Program-made: the position numbers and the translations under genes
Source of the DNA: Atopsyche davidsoni
Taxonomy: Eukaryota > Arthropoda > Insecta > Trichoptera > Hydrobiosidae
Reading direction: 5' to 3'
Length of the DNA: 64,000 bases
Assembly: GCA_022113835.1 (NCBI GenBank)
Contig: JAILWY010000003.1
Coordinates: 13,973,501-14,037,500 of the forward strand
Shown: one piece after another, positions 11,555-21,847 of the stretch
How positions within the stretch are numbered: the stretch's first letter is position 1
Layout of the letters: each line of letters opens with the position of its first letter
Notes under the pieces: generated by a model
Told to the model about the DNA's origin: nothing
The model's input: only the letters and a program-made list of their open reading frames with translations
Database searches by the model: none

Positions 11555-13420
11555 CTAGCAAATACCCGGCCCGTTCTACTGCGCTAAATAAAGAAATAGA
11601 ATACTTTTTTTATTTGTTCGAAAAAAAAAGAAAGGAAATTTTGTTTATTTATTTACTTTTTGTCTTAATGCTAGCGGATATATTGAGTTTTTTCGGTAGG
11701 TGTCTTTTCGGCGTTCCAACTCTAAACGCAACATAACAGGAATTTTGCGAAAAACGGGAATTTTCTATGTTCAAACCAGCAATACTCAGCGATTGGCCGT
11801 GAGCCTTGTTGATAATTATCACAACAGCACAATTTAGGTGGATCTAAGTTGCGAATGAGCATCTATGGTGAACCAACTTTTAATGTTAAGATATGTGGTG
11901 GCATTCCAGATGGTTCCAAAGAGTTAAAAAAAACTCTTTTGGATAGTTGACAGCTTGTTCCTCATTTATAACTATGTCATTTTACTTGACATTTTACCGG
12001 GTGGCACAATTACAATTGACCGTTTTCTAAATGAACAGCAAGATGTTAAACAGTTGGATATCGTTCGTGAATATTGAAACCAAGAATTCGCCAGACATCT
12101 TCATTACTGCTGATGTAACGACCCATCTGAAATTGAGTGATTTCATAGTTTCGATTTGAAAGCTCAAACACTGCCATATCACTGCCTTTGCATATGTCCT
12201 TGCATATGAATTTCACGGAGTTGCAGTATTCCACTTTGATATATGATTGAAATGTTTTTTACAGTATTGGACTGTATGGAACAATCCATATGCTATCAAT
12301 GTCAATATCGACATTTCTTAATTTAATGGTGGTGGTGTATCCTCCATCTTCTGGCTTTCGTAGACCAGTTTGAGTTTCATCGATCAAATCGCATGGATAT
12401 CTTTTCGTGCATTTGCCGTCTTTTATGCAAGACGAATTCATATGCAACGCTCTGCATGGGCCGTGAATCATGTTCTTACAAACAACGTCAAAAAGTATCA
12501 GATCTTCACGTTGATTCGGTTCAGCAGATATAAGATCGATGTCGATTTGAGTTGGAATAATTTTTTCAATAGATGAAACTTGTAATACGAATATTTTCAA
12601 TTATTGGTTTTTGTGAAGATCATCTCACAGGAAGTACGATTTTACCTATACAGGTTTAATTGATTGATAATGATTAAGAACATTTTTTTAAATATTGAAA
12701 ATTGATTAAAGAAACTCTTAGAAAAATATATCAACGTGATTTGTGCGGGATTCGAACCCACAGGGGATGTGGGTTCGAATCCCGCACAAATCACGTTGAT
12801 ATATTTTTCTAAGAGTTTCTTTAATCAATTTTCAATATTTAAAAAAATGTTCTTAATCATTATCAACGAATATTTTCGTATAATAATTTTTTTCCCATAT
12901 ATAAACAGACAAACTCATTATGATAAAACACGTTGTGAATGACAGATAGTGATTTTGTTTTGAAAGTCCGTATGATCTGTCCGCGCGATCTTCACAATGT
13001 TCTTTTTTCAATTTTTTTGCGAGGAACGATGTCCACTTTACAGATGTTGAAAATTTTTGTATGGAAAATATCGAAAATCGACCTAATTCTGTTTTCTAAG
13101 TTCGGTGTTTTTTTTTTTTTTGTGGCAGCCTGTAACGGCAACTTCATACTAATATTTACAAACATCAATATCAGTGTTTTTCTGTTAGCAGCCTGCATAT
13201 AAGCGAAGATGTCAGTTCCTTTTATGAAATTTCAACTTTTGTATGGGATTTACTTAATTAAATAAACCAAATTTGATAATCAATTTTTTATAATTTTATT
13301 GGTCTAAAATACCCTCAGTATTTTTGCCTTTCAAATGAAACCGGTGTGGGGCACATCGGTTGTATGGTTTCAAAGCCTATAACGGACAAAGAAACATTTT
13401 TTGTGTTTTATATATATAGA
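11555..13420 (-). mobile_element. Helitron fragment E (Rep-coding, degenerate)
   Basis: Read on the minus strand the element starts with TCTATATATATAAAAC after an A and ends CTAG before a T, the usual A/T insertion of Helitrons. The minus-strand frame at 12600-12259 resembles the Helitron replication-initiator polyprotein (blocks [29 protein letters not shown]), and 12234-12046 continues it ([34 protein letters not shown]). Large parts are missing and the frames are broken. A tRNA-derived palindrome interrupts it at 12664-12866. A sister copy with the same ends lies at 34205-35588. It sits just past the probable ash1 3' end. Confidence 0.8.
12664..12866. repeat. perfect 99-bp-arm palindrome made of tRNA-derived SINE 3' halves
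   Basis: Left arm 12664-12762 and right arm 12768-12866 are exact reverse complements around the 5-nt spacer GGGGA. Each arm begins at the centre with a tRNA T-arm/B-box sequence (TGTGGGTTCGAATCCCGC) and runs out through an AT-rich tail ending CTTAATCATTATCAA. The same tail type occurs in the SINE pair at 38079-38906. It is inserted into Helitron fragment E. No complete tRNA cloverleaf is present. Confidence 0.85.
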
Positions 13421-14494
13421 TAGATAAGTATACCTATAATAAGATAAACTTTACTAAACAACAGTCAGGAATCCTTCTTGAATAGGTCCATACTATAAAC
13501 TGGGAGAAATGATTATCTATCTATTTCAACAGTTTTATTGCAGAGCTAGCTTTGCGAAGGCAGAAATTCTATTCAATTGATATTTCACAAAGAAACTTCT
13601 CGTTCTATTGAAGACCTATGTAAGAGGTCAAGGGCAGTGATCTTTAGTGCGCATCATATCTGCTCATGATGTTACAGAGTTGATGGATTTTTATCATTTC
13701 CTTGACATTTTTGATTTGGTGAGAGTTACGAGTTGGAATGAAATGCATATTCTGACTACCCCAAGTCGCCACTCCTATGATTTTTTTTAGACTGTTCTAC
13801 CATTCTCATAGATTTTATTTATATGTGAGATTCAATTCAATTAGTGATTGTATTCAACTGATTCAGCTGATGCTATTTTGAGACTGACAATTTTGTATAG
13901 ACAAAAGCGTAAGCCCTAAATAATAAAAAATACTACTAAACTACTATTGCAAAATGTCTTGCTTGTTAGACCTAATTGACTATCAATACTTCTGTAAAAG
14001 AACAAGGGTAGAGGGGTCAGCAGGTAAGAATATATATATATTATTGTAAAATATGTACATACTTAAGAAATCATTTGAAATAATTGTGGAATGATGTCAC
14101 CACAATATGATAAACAAGTCATGACACCCGCAGATATGTTACCTAATAGGAATGATATTTTATAAATAAATAAAATGATATTATTTTTGTACCTTTTATA
14201 AGGGGTTCTTTATCTTGATATATATATATATATACATAAAAATATTACATGAAATGTGACAATATGGCTTCACTATCTAAGTATACACAAAAATAAATTT
14301 TGGAATAACAAAAACACTATTCTAGTTTTACTACATATTAATTGTTAATGTTATAAAATTATTTTTATTAACGGTCTTGACAGATCAGGAAATTTTATCA
14401 AACACATCATTTTTATAAATTAAAAGTGCTATTCGAATAATAAGTCTAAAAAAGTTATTCTTTGTTAGTATTTTAAATAAACTCAATTTCAAAC
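13421..14494. other. intergenic, no gene recognised
   Basis: AT-rich sequence with short TA microsatellites (about 14028-14042 and 14217-14233). No coding exon, RNA gene or transposon end could be supported. Confidence 0.5.
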
Positions 14495-14690
14495 TCAGTT
14501 TGATAGTGCCAACGTGAAAGGTCGGTGAAACCGGTCACCGATAAAATTAAACATGTGGAAAAGTCACAAAAAGTATTATATTTAAAATATTAATGAAATA
14601 ATTTGTTGAAAATCCAGTGAAGCCGAATATAAATATATATTTAATTTAATTAGTCAAAAATATTTAATATTTAGGATATCTCAGATCGCG
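14495..14690 (+). repeat. copy of the short Penelope-derived (?) dispersed repeat
   Basis: Contains the family block TTTGATAGTGCCAACG, a hairpin partner, and GAAACCGGTCACC, followed by the ATGTGGAAAAGTCAC tail. Related copies are at 21430, 28983, 33847, 48880, 52001, 54240 and 57283. Confidence 0.6.
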
Positions 14691-14730
14691 CAAATCGATA
14701 GCGTCAAGAATATTTATTAATCATTACATA

Positions 14731-16317
14731 TCTACTATAATAATAGCCATTGTGTGTGTGTATGTATGTTTCGATTTTTGGTTCTCTATAGAATATCTTA
14801 AAAGATACAACGCTGATTTTTTGCACATAAGTTAAGTAAATTTTTCCGCAGCTATGTGCCGAATTTCAAGACGATAGGATAATATTTTTATTCATAAACT
14901 ATAAAATATGCTTTAGCGAGTTTCAATATGTACGAATTATATGATTCTGTTGTTCACCGCGAGATTTTCAAATTTAGAACTTTTACAAAAAAAAAAATTT
15001 CCAGTTTGTCAGTTTGACACAAGTGCCATCTCTATTTTTTTTTTATCGAAATTCCATTAGAAATTATTAACCACATCATTAAGGCAGTTGCTCCCAGCCA
15101 TTTAATTGCCTCTGGTGTCCAACCGGACACCACAGTCAGTGCATTACCTGGCGAAATCGTGTCATTTAATTAATTTAATTGTCACTTTATTTTTCTATAT
15201 CGAAATTTGATTTTTTTACACAGTATTGAAAAAACTATAAATTATATTTATCTAATTTTTATCATTTAATTAACGTCCATTTTTAGGGAAAAAAAATCTT
15301 AAAGATGTTGAAAAATTGGATAAAATGACGACTTTTCAAAACCAAAGTTTGTTAAAGATTTTTTTTTTTCATTTTTAAATTAATAAGGCGCACATGGTTT
15401 ATATTTAATCTTTTAATTCCAATTGAAAAAAAGACTTTTAAATGTTTAGGATTCTTGGAAAATGTACCAGACGAATCTCCAAATTCCTACATTTTAATCG
15501 GAAAAACACATATTTATCATATTAATAGTATATTTATAAGAAATAAAAATATATTGTGTTCAGAAGAAGGGATGTACCAAACTTTTTACATTTAAATCTT
15601 GTTGATTGGTGCAGTCGATTTTTCGCAAAACGGACTAGAAAATGATAAAAAAAAACTCGATTATGGGACCTAGACCCTTAATAACTCAAAATAACACCGT
15701 CTACGCACAGAAAACGTAATTCAACAAGAATTTCACAATTGAACGTGATAAAGACTGCATCAAATAAAGAACAGTGCAGTGAAAAGTGATGCGTTGTTTG
15801 TGACACGAAATGTGACATAAATGTCAAGCAATGAGTTGGAAGGAAAACGTGAGCAGCGTCTTCTTAAAATTCGAGTACGCGCATCGACCTCAAGACAAAA
15901 AGAAACTGATGCACAGCGAACGCTGCGTTTGTCTTCGGATTAATTAGTGTGACCTGTCGATTCTGCAATGCTTTACATTATCAAGCAGAAAACCCATCAG
16001 ATGGAAAGTTCAACGATTACTGTCACAAAAGTAAAGTGAAACTACCAGCAAGGCCTATTTCCCCAATTTATTTAAAGGATATTTATAATGGAAATTTCAA
16101 GAGAAAAATAAGATCATACGATAACAGTATGTCTTTTGCATCAATGGGAGCTAAATTAACAGTGGGCCACTCTGCTTCAAAGTTCAAGGCCAAGTATATC
16201 ACAGAACTTCATCCAACTGATGGTACAAAATGAAAGCAATTATACATCTTATTATGTTCAAACACCATTGCATCGTTCATCGAATGCGCGTCATTCTATG
16301 ACGGGGTACATTTCTAG
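14731..16317 (+). mobile_element. non-autonomous Helitron A
   Basis: Starts TCTACTATAATAATAGCC after an A and ends CTAG before a T. Near the 3' end GAATGCGCGTCATTC (16282-16296) can form the hairpin typical of Helitrons. The interior keeps the N-terminal part of the Helitron polyprotein in pieces (15949-16233). Relative to copy D it carries an extra segment at about 15083-15680 that copy B shares. Confidence 0.88.
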
Positions 16318-16330
16318 TATGTTTATAATA

Positions 16331-16749
16331 CAGTAAAATCAAAATATAACGGACCTCTGTTTAACGAATTTCGGATATAACGGACAAAAAATCAGGTCAA
16401 ATGTAAAAAAAAAAAAAAGTTTTATAAAAGGTAAAAATGATTTTTTTTCGTAATTTTCAAGAGTTGATTATAAAAAAACAGCATACAAATTTTGATTCCT
16501 TTTTAGTAGGATTACCGAAAGCAAGCGCGTCGATATCAAACGGCAACGGCATTTCACGACGATTGTCCGAAGACAATTAAATACTATTTTGTTTGTGTTT
16601 TGTATTTTTTTATTTATATCTAAATGCATACAGTGTATTTACAAAAAAAAGTTTTTGATTTTATTTCAAACCTATTTTTATGTAACGGACTTTCGGCATT
16701 AACGGACACCCCTTCCTTCCAAATGGTCCGTTATATCAAGGATTTACTG
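16331..16749. mobile_element. pogo/Tigger-like MITE
   Basis: Ends are inverted: CAGTAAAATCAAAATATAAC and GGACC on the left; GGTCCGTTATATCAAGG and ATTTACTG on the right. TA precedes the left end and TG follows the right, consistent with a decayed TA target duplication. The repeated TAACGGAC motifs resemble pogo-group MITEs. No transposase frame survives. Confidence 0.65.
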
Positions 16750-17333
16750 TGCTAGTAACATAATTTAAAAAGTACCATTATACGTGACCCCTTTATGTTA
16801 TTTTTCAAATATATTGTATATAAGTACACGCTACGCTTCTTATTTCGAGTGAGTAATCTAATTGTAGACGCGAGACGAGCGAACTACGAGTCGCCCGCCC
16901 TCGCCGCCGATCTGTTGCAGAGTGACGGTTAGCAGTCGGGGCAGTGCGCGAGTTTAGCAGCCTCCGGAGATGCCGTCGGATTGGCGGGAACGCCGGACGA
17001 GTGCGGATTCGATTTTAAAAGTCTGGAACACGATGGATACATTTTGTGACATTTTGTTTCTTATTCGTTTGATTATTCACTCGGAATAAGAAGCGCGAGA
17101 GAACTGAGACCTCGAGAGTGCGCGGGGTGGCCCTCCTCGCTGCGCGCGCCGCTGGCGCAGAGGGCGGGGGGCGGGGGGCTGCGGACGCCGCTCCCGCCCC
17201 GCAGTCCGCGAGCCGCGAGCCGCGACCTCCGACCCGCCGCCCGCCGCCCGCTGCCCGCCGCCCGCCGCCCGCCGCCCGCGAGCCCGAGAGCACCGCCACT
17301 CCGCCTCCGCCTCCGACGGGGGACGCGCCGGCC
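16750..17333 (+). promoter_or_regulatory. GC-rich promoter and 5' leader of the VWC-domain gene
   Basis: From about 16860 base composition switches from AT-rich to strongly GC- and CpG-rich and stays so to about 17560. This suggests a promoter/first-exon region. The leader holds a short upstream ORF (ATG at 16970, 39 codons, TAA at 17087-17089). A 19-bp inverted repeat with one mismatch lies at 16835-16853 and 17077-17095. The transcription start cannot be placed. Confidence 0.5.
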
Positions 17334-18908
17334 ATGTCGGCCCGCCTGCGCCTGCTCCTGGCCGCCGCGCTGCTGATCTTCCCGGCGGGTGAGTGAGCAG
17401 ACGGGGGCGCGGGGCGCCGGGGCGCGGGACGCCAGGGCGCCGGGGCTCGGGACGCCAGGGCGAGCCGCCGAGCCGCCGAGCCGCCGGGCCGCAGCGGCGC
17501 GAGGTCGCCGCCGCTGTCGCTATCGATCATCCGCCGTCCGTCATCGGCGCTTGTTTATAAATAGTCTCGCCTCGGAGCAGATTCTGAGGACAGATTGGAC
17601 GCGGAAGTTTTCTTATTTGAGTCAATTTTAATGGAGCGGTCGTCGTGTCACAAAATTCCGCAAGCGGCTGACGATCTCTCGATTCTGATGCAGATCGATT
17701 AATCCATGACAGTCCATTCCATTGAATTATCCTGGAATACATGAATTTTTCTCGCAAGTCTCGGATCCTGTCGCCGAACGCTCGCGCCCGTCGATCCTGC
17801 GCCCCTTTTGAGTTGAAATGTTGAAAATAACCAGAATACCTTAAAATGACGACCGACCGTCTCTTCGATATTGAATTATCCTTCCTTTGTAGTGAGTCCG
17901 CTCTTATCGAGTCGGTCGGTCGCGCGGCATCGAATGATCGGTCTCGCGTAGCTCGGATGTGCATGCGAGTGTATATTTTTTTAATATTTCAATAAATAAG
18001 TTTAAAGGAACTAAAATAACTGCACCGGTGGGATTTAAACCCACACTCCGCAACTGTTGTGACTATATCTGGTGATATATATATATCTTAATTGAAATTC
18101 TTTAGACTTCTTTCTATGAAATGTCTCATTAAAGTGTTAGTATATTGAGGAGGCAACTCGGTTCATTTTGTCATTTCTCAGAGTCAGATCGGATCTGGCT
18201 ACTTGTATGTGAATGTGAGTACTTTAAATGTGGAAAAGGCTTCAACTGTGCTCTGCGAATTATAAGTTCCTAGACTCAGGTCATCTCTGCATCAGTCACC
18301 AATGTATACGATATGCTCGACTTCTGTGGGAACTGGGCTCCATTTTTACTTATTTGAGTTTTTTTTTTAATTTTTATCATAAAACTGTAGGACAGTTATG
18401 CCATATTATTTATGAGGTTAAGTGGATTATCTGTTTAATTTTATTCATATAAATACTTAAAAGCGGTCCATGTGGTGCATTAGAATTGATGGTGGGATTT
18501 ATCAATGAATCTTAAATTGCTTTGAGCCTGAAACCTGTGTTCATGATAGGCATTATATTTCCAGAATGCATCGAAGAGGACTGCACCGACTTCCAGGGTA
18601 ACAGCATTGCGCACGGATTGCTGTACGTACCGGGGCCGGGCGTGTGCTCGTTGTGTGTATGCTACCATTCTGAACCCATGTGGTGTAAGGCCATCTACTG
18701 TGACGCACCATACTTTTGCAAGAAGTTCCGTGTGGGTGAACGGTGCTGCGAGTTTGAGTGTTTGGATCCTCCGGGCGAGGACTCGCGCTATCGGGAGCGA
18801 CTGCGACTGCGAGAACAAATTCTCGCAGGTAACTCCACAGCCTCCACTCCACCGCACCTGGCTGTCGCTGTAGCACTATTGCCTTTGACAGTCTATTCCC
18901 TTTACTGA
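17334..18908 (+). CDS. secreted single VWC-domain protein, probably GPI-anchored
   Basis: Two coding exons, 17334-17388 and 18565-18908, join in frame to 132 residues. Residues 1-19 form a signal peptide (basic start, then LLLAAALLIFPAG). Residues about 20-85 form a cysteine-rich von Willebrand factor C domain (CSLCVC, WCKAIYCD, CCEFECLD), a fold that usually binds extracellular ligands such as BMPs. A charged Arg-rich stretch follows (RYRERLRLREQ). The C terminus is a hydrophobic tail (LAVAVALLPLTVYSLY) after small residues (AGNSTAS), as in a GPI attachment signal. The start is the ATG at 17334; the frame is open upstream but has no earlier ATG. Its specific name is not known to me. Confidence 0.8.
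17389..18564 (+). other. intron of the VWC-domain gene
   Basis: GTGAGT donor at 17389 and TTTCCAG acceptor at 18564. The first 170 bases are GC-rich, the rest AT-rich. It carries a SINE-like fragment at 18022-18062. Long open frames in the GC-rich part are composition artefacts. Confidence 0.7.
18022..18062 (-). repeat. tRNA-derived SINE fragment
   Basis: On the minus strand the sequence GAGTGTGGGTTTAAATCCCA is a slightly decayed tRNA T-arm/B box. It resembles the SINE pieces at 12664 and 38079. Confidence 0.4.
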
Positions 18909-21429
18909 AGCCTGTTTTTAGTTTATTATTGACTGCATTCTTTGTAGGTACTCTCACTTTCGATTTTGCTAAAAAACCCATTCGAGTACATTCAAGTTTA
19001 TGCTTATTCACTACTTTATACTATGTTGTTTGTACTCAATTTTTAAAAATGTAGATATGGAAACAATCTTTAGAGACAAGTTGGACGGGAGACTGACGGA
19101 TGGCCCACAGGCGTCTCTCGCTCGAGTGTATTCTCAAGAAAGTCAAGAAATAACCCATCTGAGAATTGATAATCTTAATCTTTCTGTGCGTGAGAACTGC
19201 AAATCTCAACTGACAATTTTATTCTCTAGGAAAGTGCCTTAAAACAGCCCATCTTGAGTGGGGATGGCATGTTTCATTTTGGATAAATATGTAAATCAAT
19301 ATCAAGGAGTCTCAACGTATTAATGTGGAAACATGTTTTTAAAATACCTTTATCTATAGTATTTTGCTATGTCAGATAACCTGGATTACTATATCATTTG
19401 AATATGTTTACTCATTATGAATGGAAGCTTTAACGTATCGGTCTACGGGAGTTTATTGCGATTTGTTGAAAATTCTCACTGAAGATAAAAATCTTTTACA
19501 TATTTAAATATGATAATGAGGCAATAATAATGTTATATTGGATTTTTAAATAGTCTGTAAGAACACAAAATGAGCTGCAATGGTCGGTGATCACGTGATG
19601 ATATTTATTATATTATCGAGAGCACATTCAATAAGTCGGTGTCTGCGGTGCATATATTTCCAGAAACCAGATCAGCTTAAGATCTTCATATCATTAATGT
19701 TAACACTTCTATATTAATATTAATGTGTTGCTCGTATGTGAGCGGAGAGGCGACAAGTAGTATGGACAAACTTATCAAATGTCAACACCGGAACACCTTT
19801 GGCTTTTATTCGACCAGAAGATGTGATTTCTAAGCGAGTTACTTAAATAAATTACTATAAGTTTCTTTTTGCATAGAGTTAATTATCACTAATATTTTAA
19901 TACTATTTCTATTTCACAGTTTACAAATAAACTGACAATTTTTTTCACATTCCAAATTTACAGATGAATGTAAAATTGTATATTGAATCTAAAAACATAA
20001 CAAATTTTAACATTATATCTTAAAAATGGTTCGTGACTTAGAGACATAAGTAAACAGTTAATAGTATTTATTGAATATTGTGTACTTGTGGAGTACTTCC
20101 TCTTCTCTTCCACTCGCCACCTTTGCTCTATTCTCCACTTACACAATGAAGTAATTGTATGTTATACTTATTAAACATATCTTTATTCTGTAAAACATTT
20201 TAATGTTTACTAATATTCACAATGCACTTACATAAATTTTATTATAACACTTAAAATTTAAATATATCTACTATCATTCTGTGTGATAGATATTATATCG
20301 AAAATAATTATATAATTATAGGTGCTTTTAGGATAAGTTTTGATTGGCTTTGTCTCTTGTTGACCCTCAGCGGGCAATGTTTTATCGCTTTTGGTTTATA
20401 TACTCTGTGATAATTAATGAAATGATTGCTTAAGAATGTATAGTAATTAGAAAATATTTCATAATATATAATTCTTTAAATTTAACTTCTCCTTACTGAT
20501 ATTTAACTGTGCGTCTTTTAAAGTGCCATTCCAAACACAAGCAATATAAACACTTTCACATACTAGAGCTTCATACAAAAGCTTCGTGTGTATAGACTAC
20601 TGGATCAAGTCCTGTACTCAGAAGCCCCACTCATTGCTTATCGTTTTCTTTGTGTAGCGGAGGCCAGGGAAAAAATGTTTAGGCTCGTGCCTTATAGAGG
20701 ACAATAGAAGCTATGTAATGTGGGTATTTGTTTCAAGTCAAGTGCAGTTTATTTATTGAAAAGAGATTGCTTAAATAAATTTTAAAGATAAATATATTTA
20801 TTAAATCATGTAATTTTCCATATTATGTAGGGAACTAAAATATTAGCGCATAATAAATTGATAAGTACATTGTTACATTTATTTTGTAATGGGAACTGAA
20901 TATGTTAAACACATTTCCATACTTATTAAGTCCTTGCTCCAGAAGACAATTATACCATTGGAAGCATGTGGAGCTCCACGAGTTTGCATGTGCCCATATT
21001 TACCATATCAATGTCCCAGCTACCACAATATTCTAATTTTATCAAATATACTGTTAAAAAAAATACTAAGTCCAAGATTTAGAATATCACAAAAAAAGTC
21101 ACTGCTTGTTGTAATTCTTAATAGAAAATATTATATTTATAAATATATATATATCCATAAATATTATTACAGTTGGTCATGCAATTTTTACAATGCATCC
21201 GTCTCACAATGCTCATTCATACGACTTGTAAATATTTTTAGTCAATTTTAATAAAACAATATCGCCTTATTCTCCCTCGCTTTATTTGTGAATGCAATTG
21301 GCAGTCAAAATAAGAGAATACGAGTAAAGACACAGATTTGAAATAATTATTAAAAAAAAATTAAAACCACATTTTGTGTTAAAAACCAATTTGTACCAAT
21401 ATAAGATATATATATGTAATCAATATTTT
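18909..21429. other. intergenic between VWC-domain gene and AP-3 beta gene
   Basis: AT-rich. The first few hundred bases are probably the 3' UTR of the VWC-domain gene. An 80-codon frame at 19000-19242 has no recognisable domain and I do not call it a gene. No RNA gene or transposon end identified until the repeat at 21430. Confidence 0.5.
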
Positions 21430-21740
21430 TGATTACTTGTGCTTGGTGGAATTCCATTTTAATATTTTAAATAAAATACTTTAGTGATTTTTCCACATGT
21501 TTGAGTTGAGTTTTATTTTGACAGATTTGTGAGAATGACCTCTCTCTAACAACCAATACCTCTCCCTTTAACAATTGTTCACTTGCATGTAATTATAAAA
21601 ATCTTCACTCAGTTTGATAATGCCAACGTGAAAGGTTGGCCAAACTGGTCAGCAATAAAATTAACATGTGGAAAAATCACTAAAGTATTTTATTTAAAAT
21701 ATTAATATACAATAAAAATTGTCTTCTGCCGAACTGAAAA
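21430..21740 (+). repeat. dispersed repeat carrying a copied XPD intron/exon junction
   Basis: Member of the short repeat family (GGTGGAATTCCATTTTAAT at the left, TTTGATAATGCCAACGTG and GTGGAAAAATCAC at the right). Where other copies continue with TTAATTTTTATTGGTGACC, this one has 36 nt at 21503-21538 that match 57327-57362 with one mismatch. That segment spans the acceptor and first 14 coding bases of XPD exon 15. Confidence 0.75.
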
Positions 21741-21750
21741 AGGTATGTGC

Positions 21751-21756
21751 TTTATT
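21751..21756 (-). terminator. probable poly(A) signal of the AP-3 beta gene
   Basis: Minus-strand AATAAA about 92 bases past the AP-3 beta stop codon. Confidence 0.5.
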
Positions 21757-21847
21757 ATATCTTCTTAAGATTTACTTATCAGAGTAAGGATTGAATGAAC
21801 CTGCTGAACTAGCAAGATTTTTGATACTGATAACATTGGCAGTGAAA

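Noticed and set aside
13990..14060. Looked for CRISPR-like or other spaced repeat arrays
   Set aside because: Only microsatellites and transposon repeats are present; this is eukaryotic DNA and no spaced array exists in the window.
17015..17530. Minus-strand open frame of 171 codons over the VWC promoter
   Set aside because: Low-complexity Arg/Ala/Pro product caused by high GC content; no homology or splice evidence.
19000..19242. 80-codon plus-strand frame downstream of the VWC gene
   Set aside because: No recognisable domain, no splice or start context, and lies where a 3' UTR is expected.
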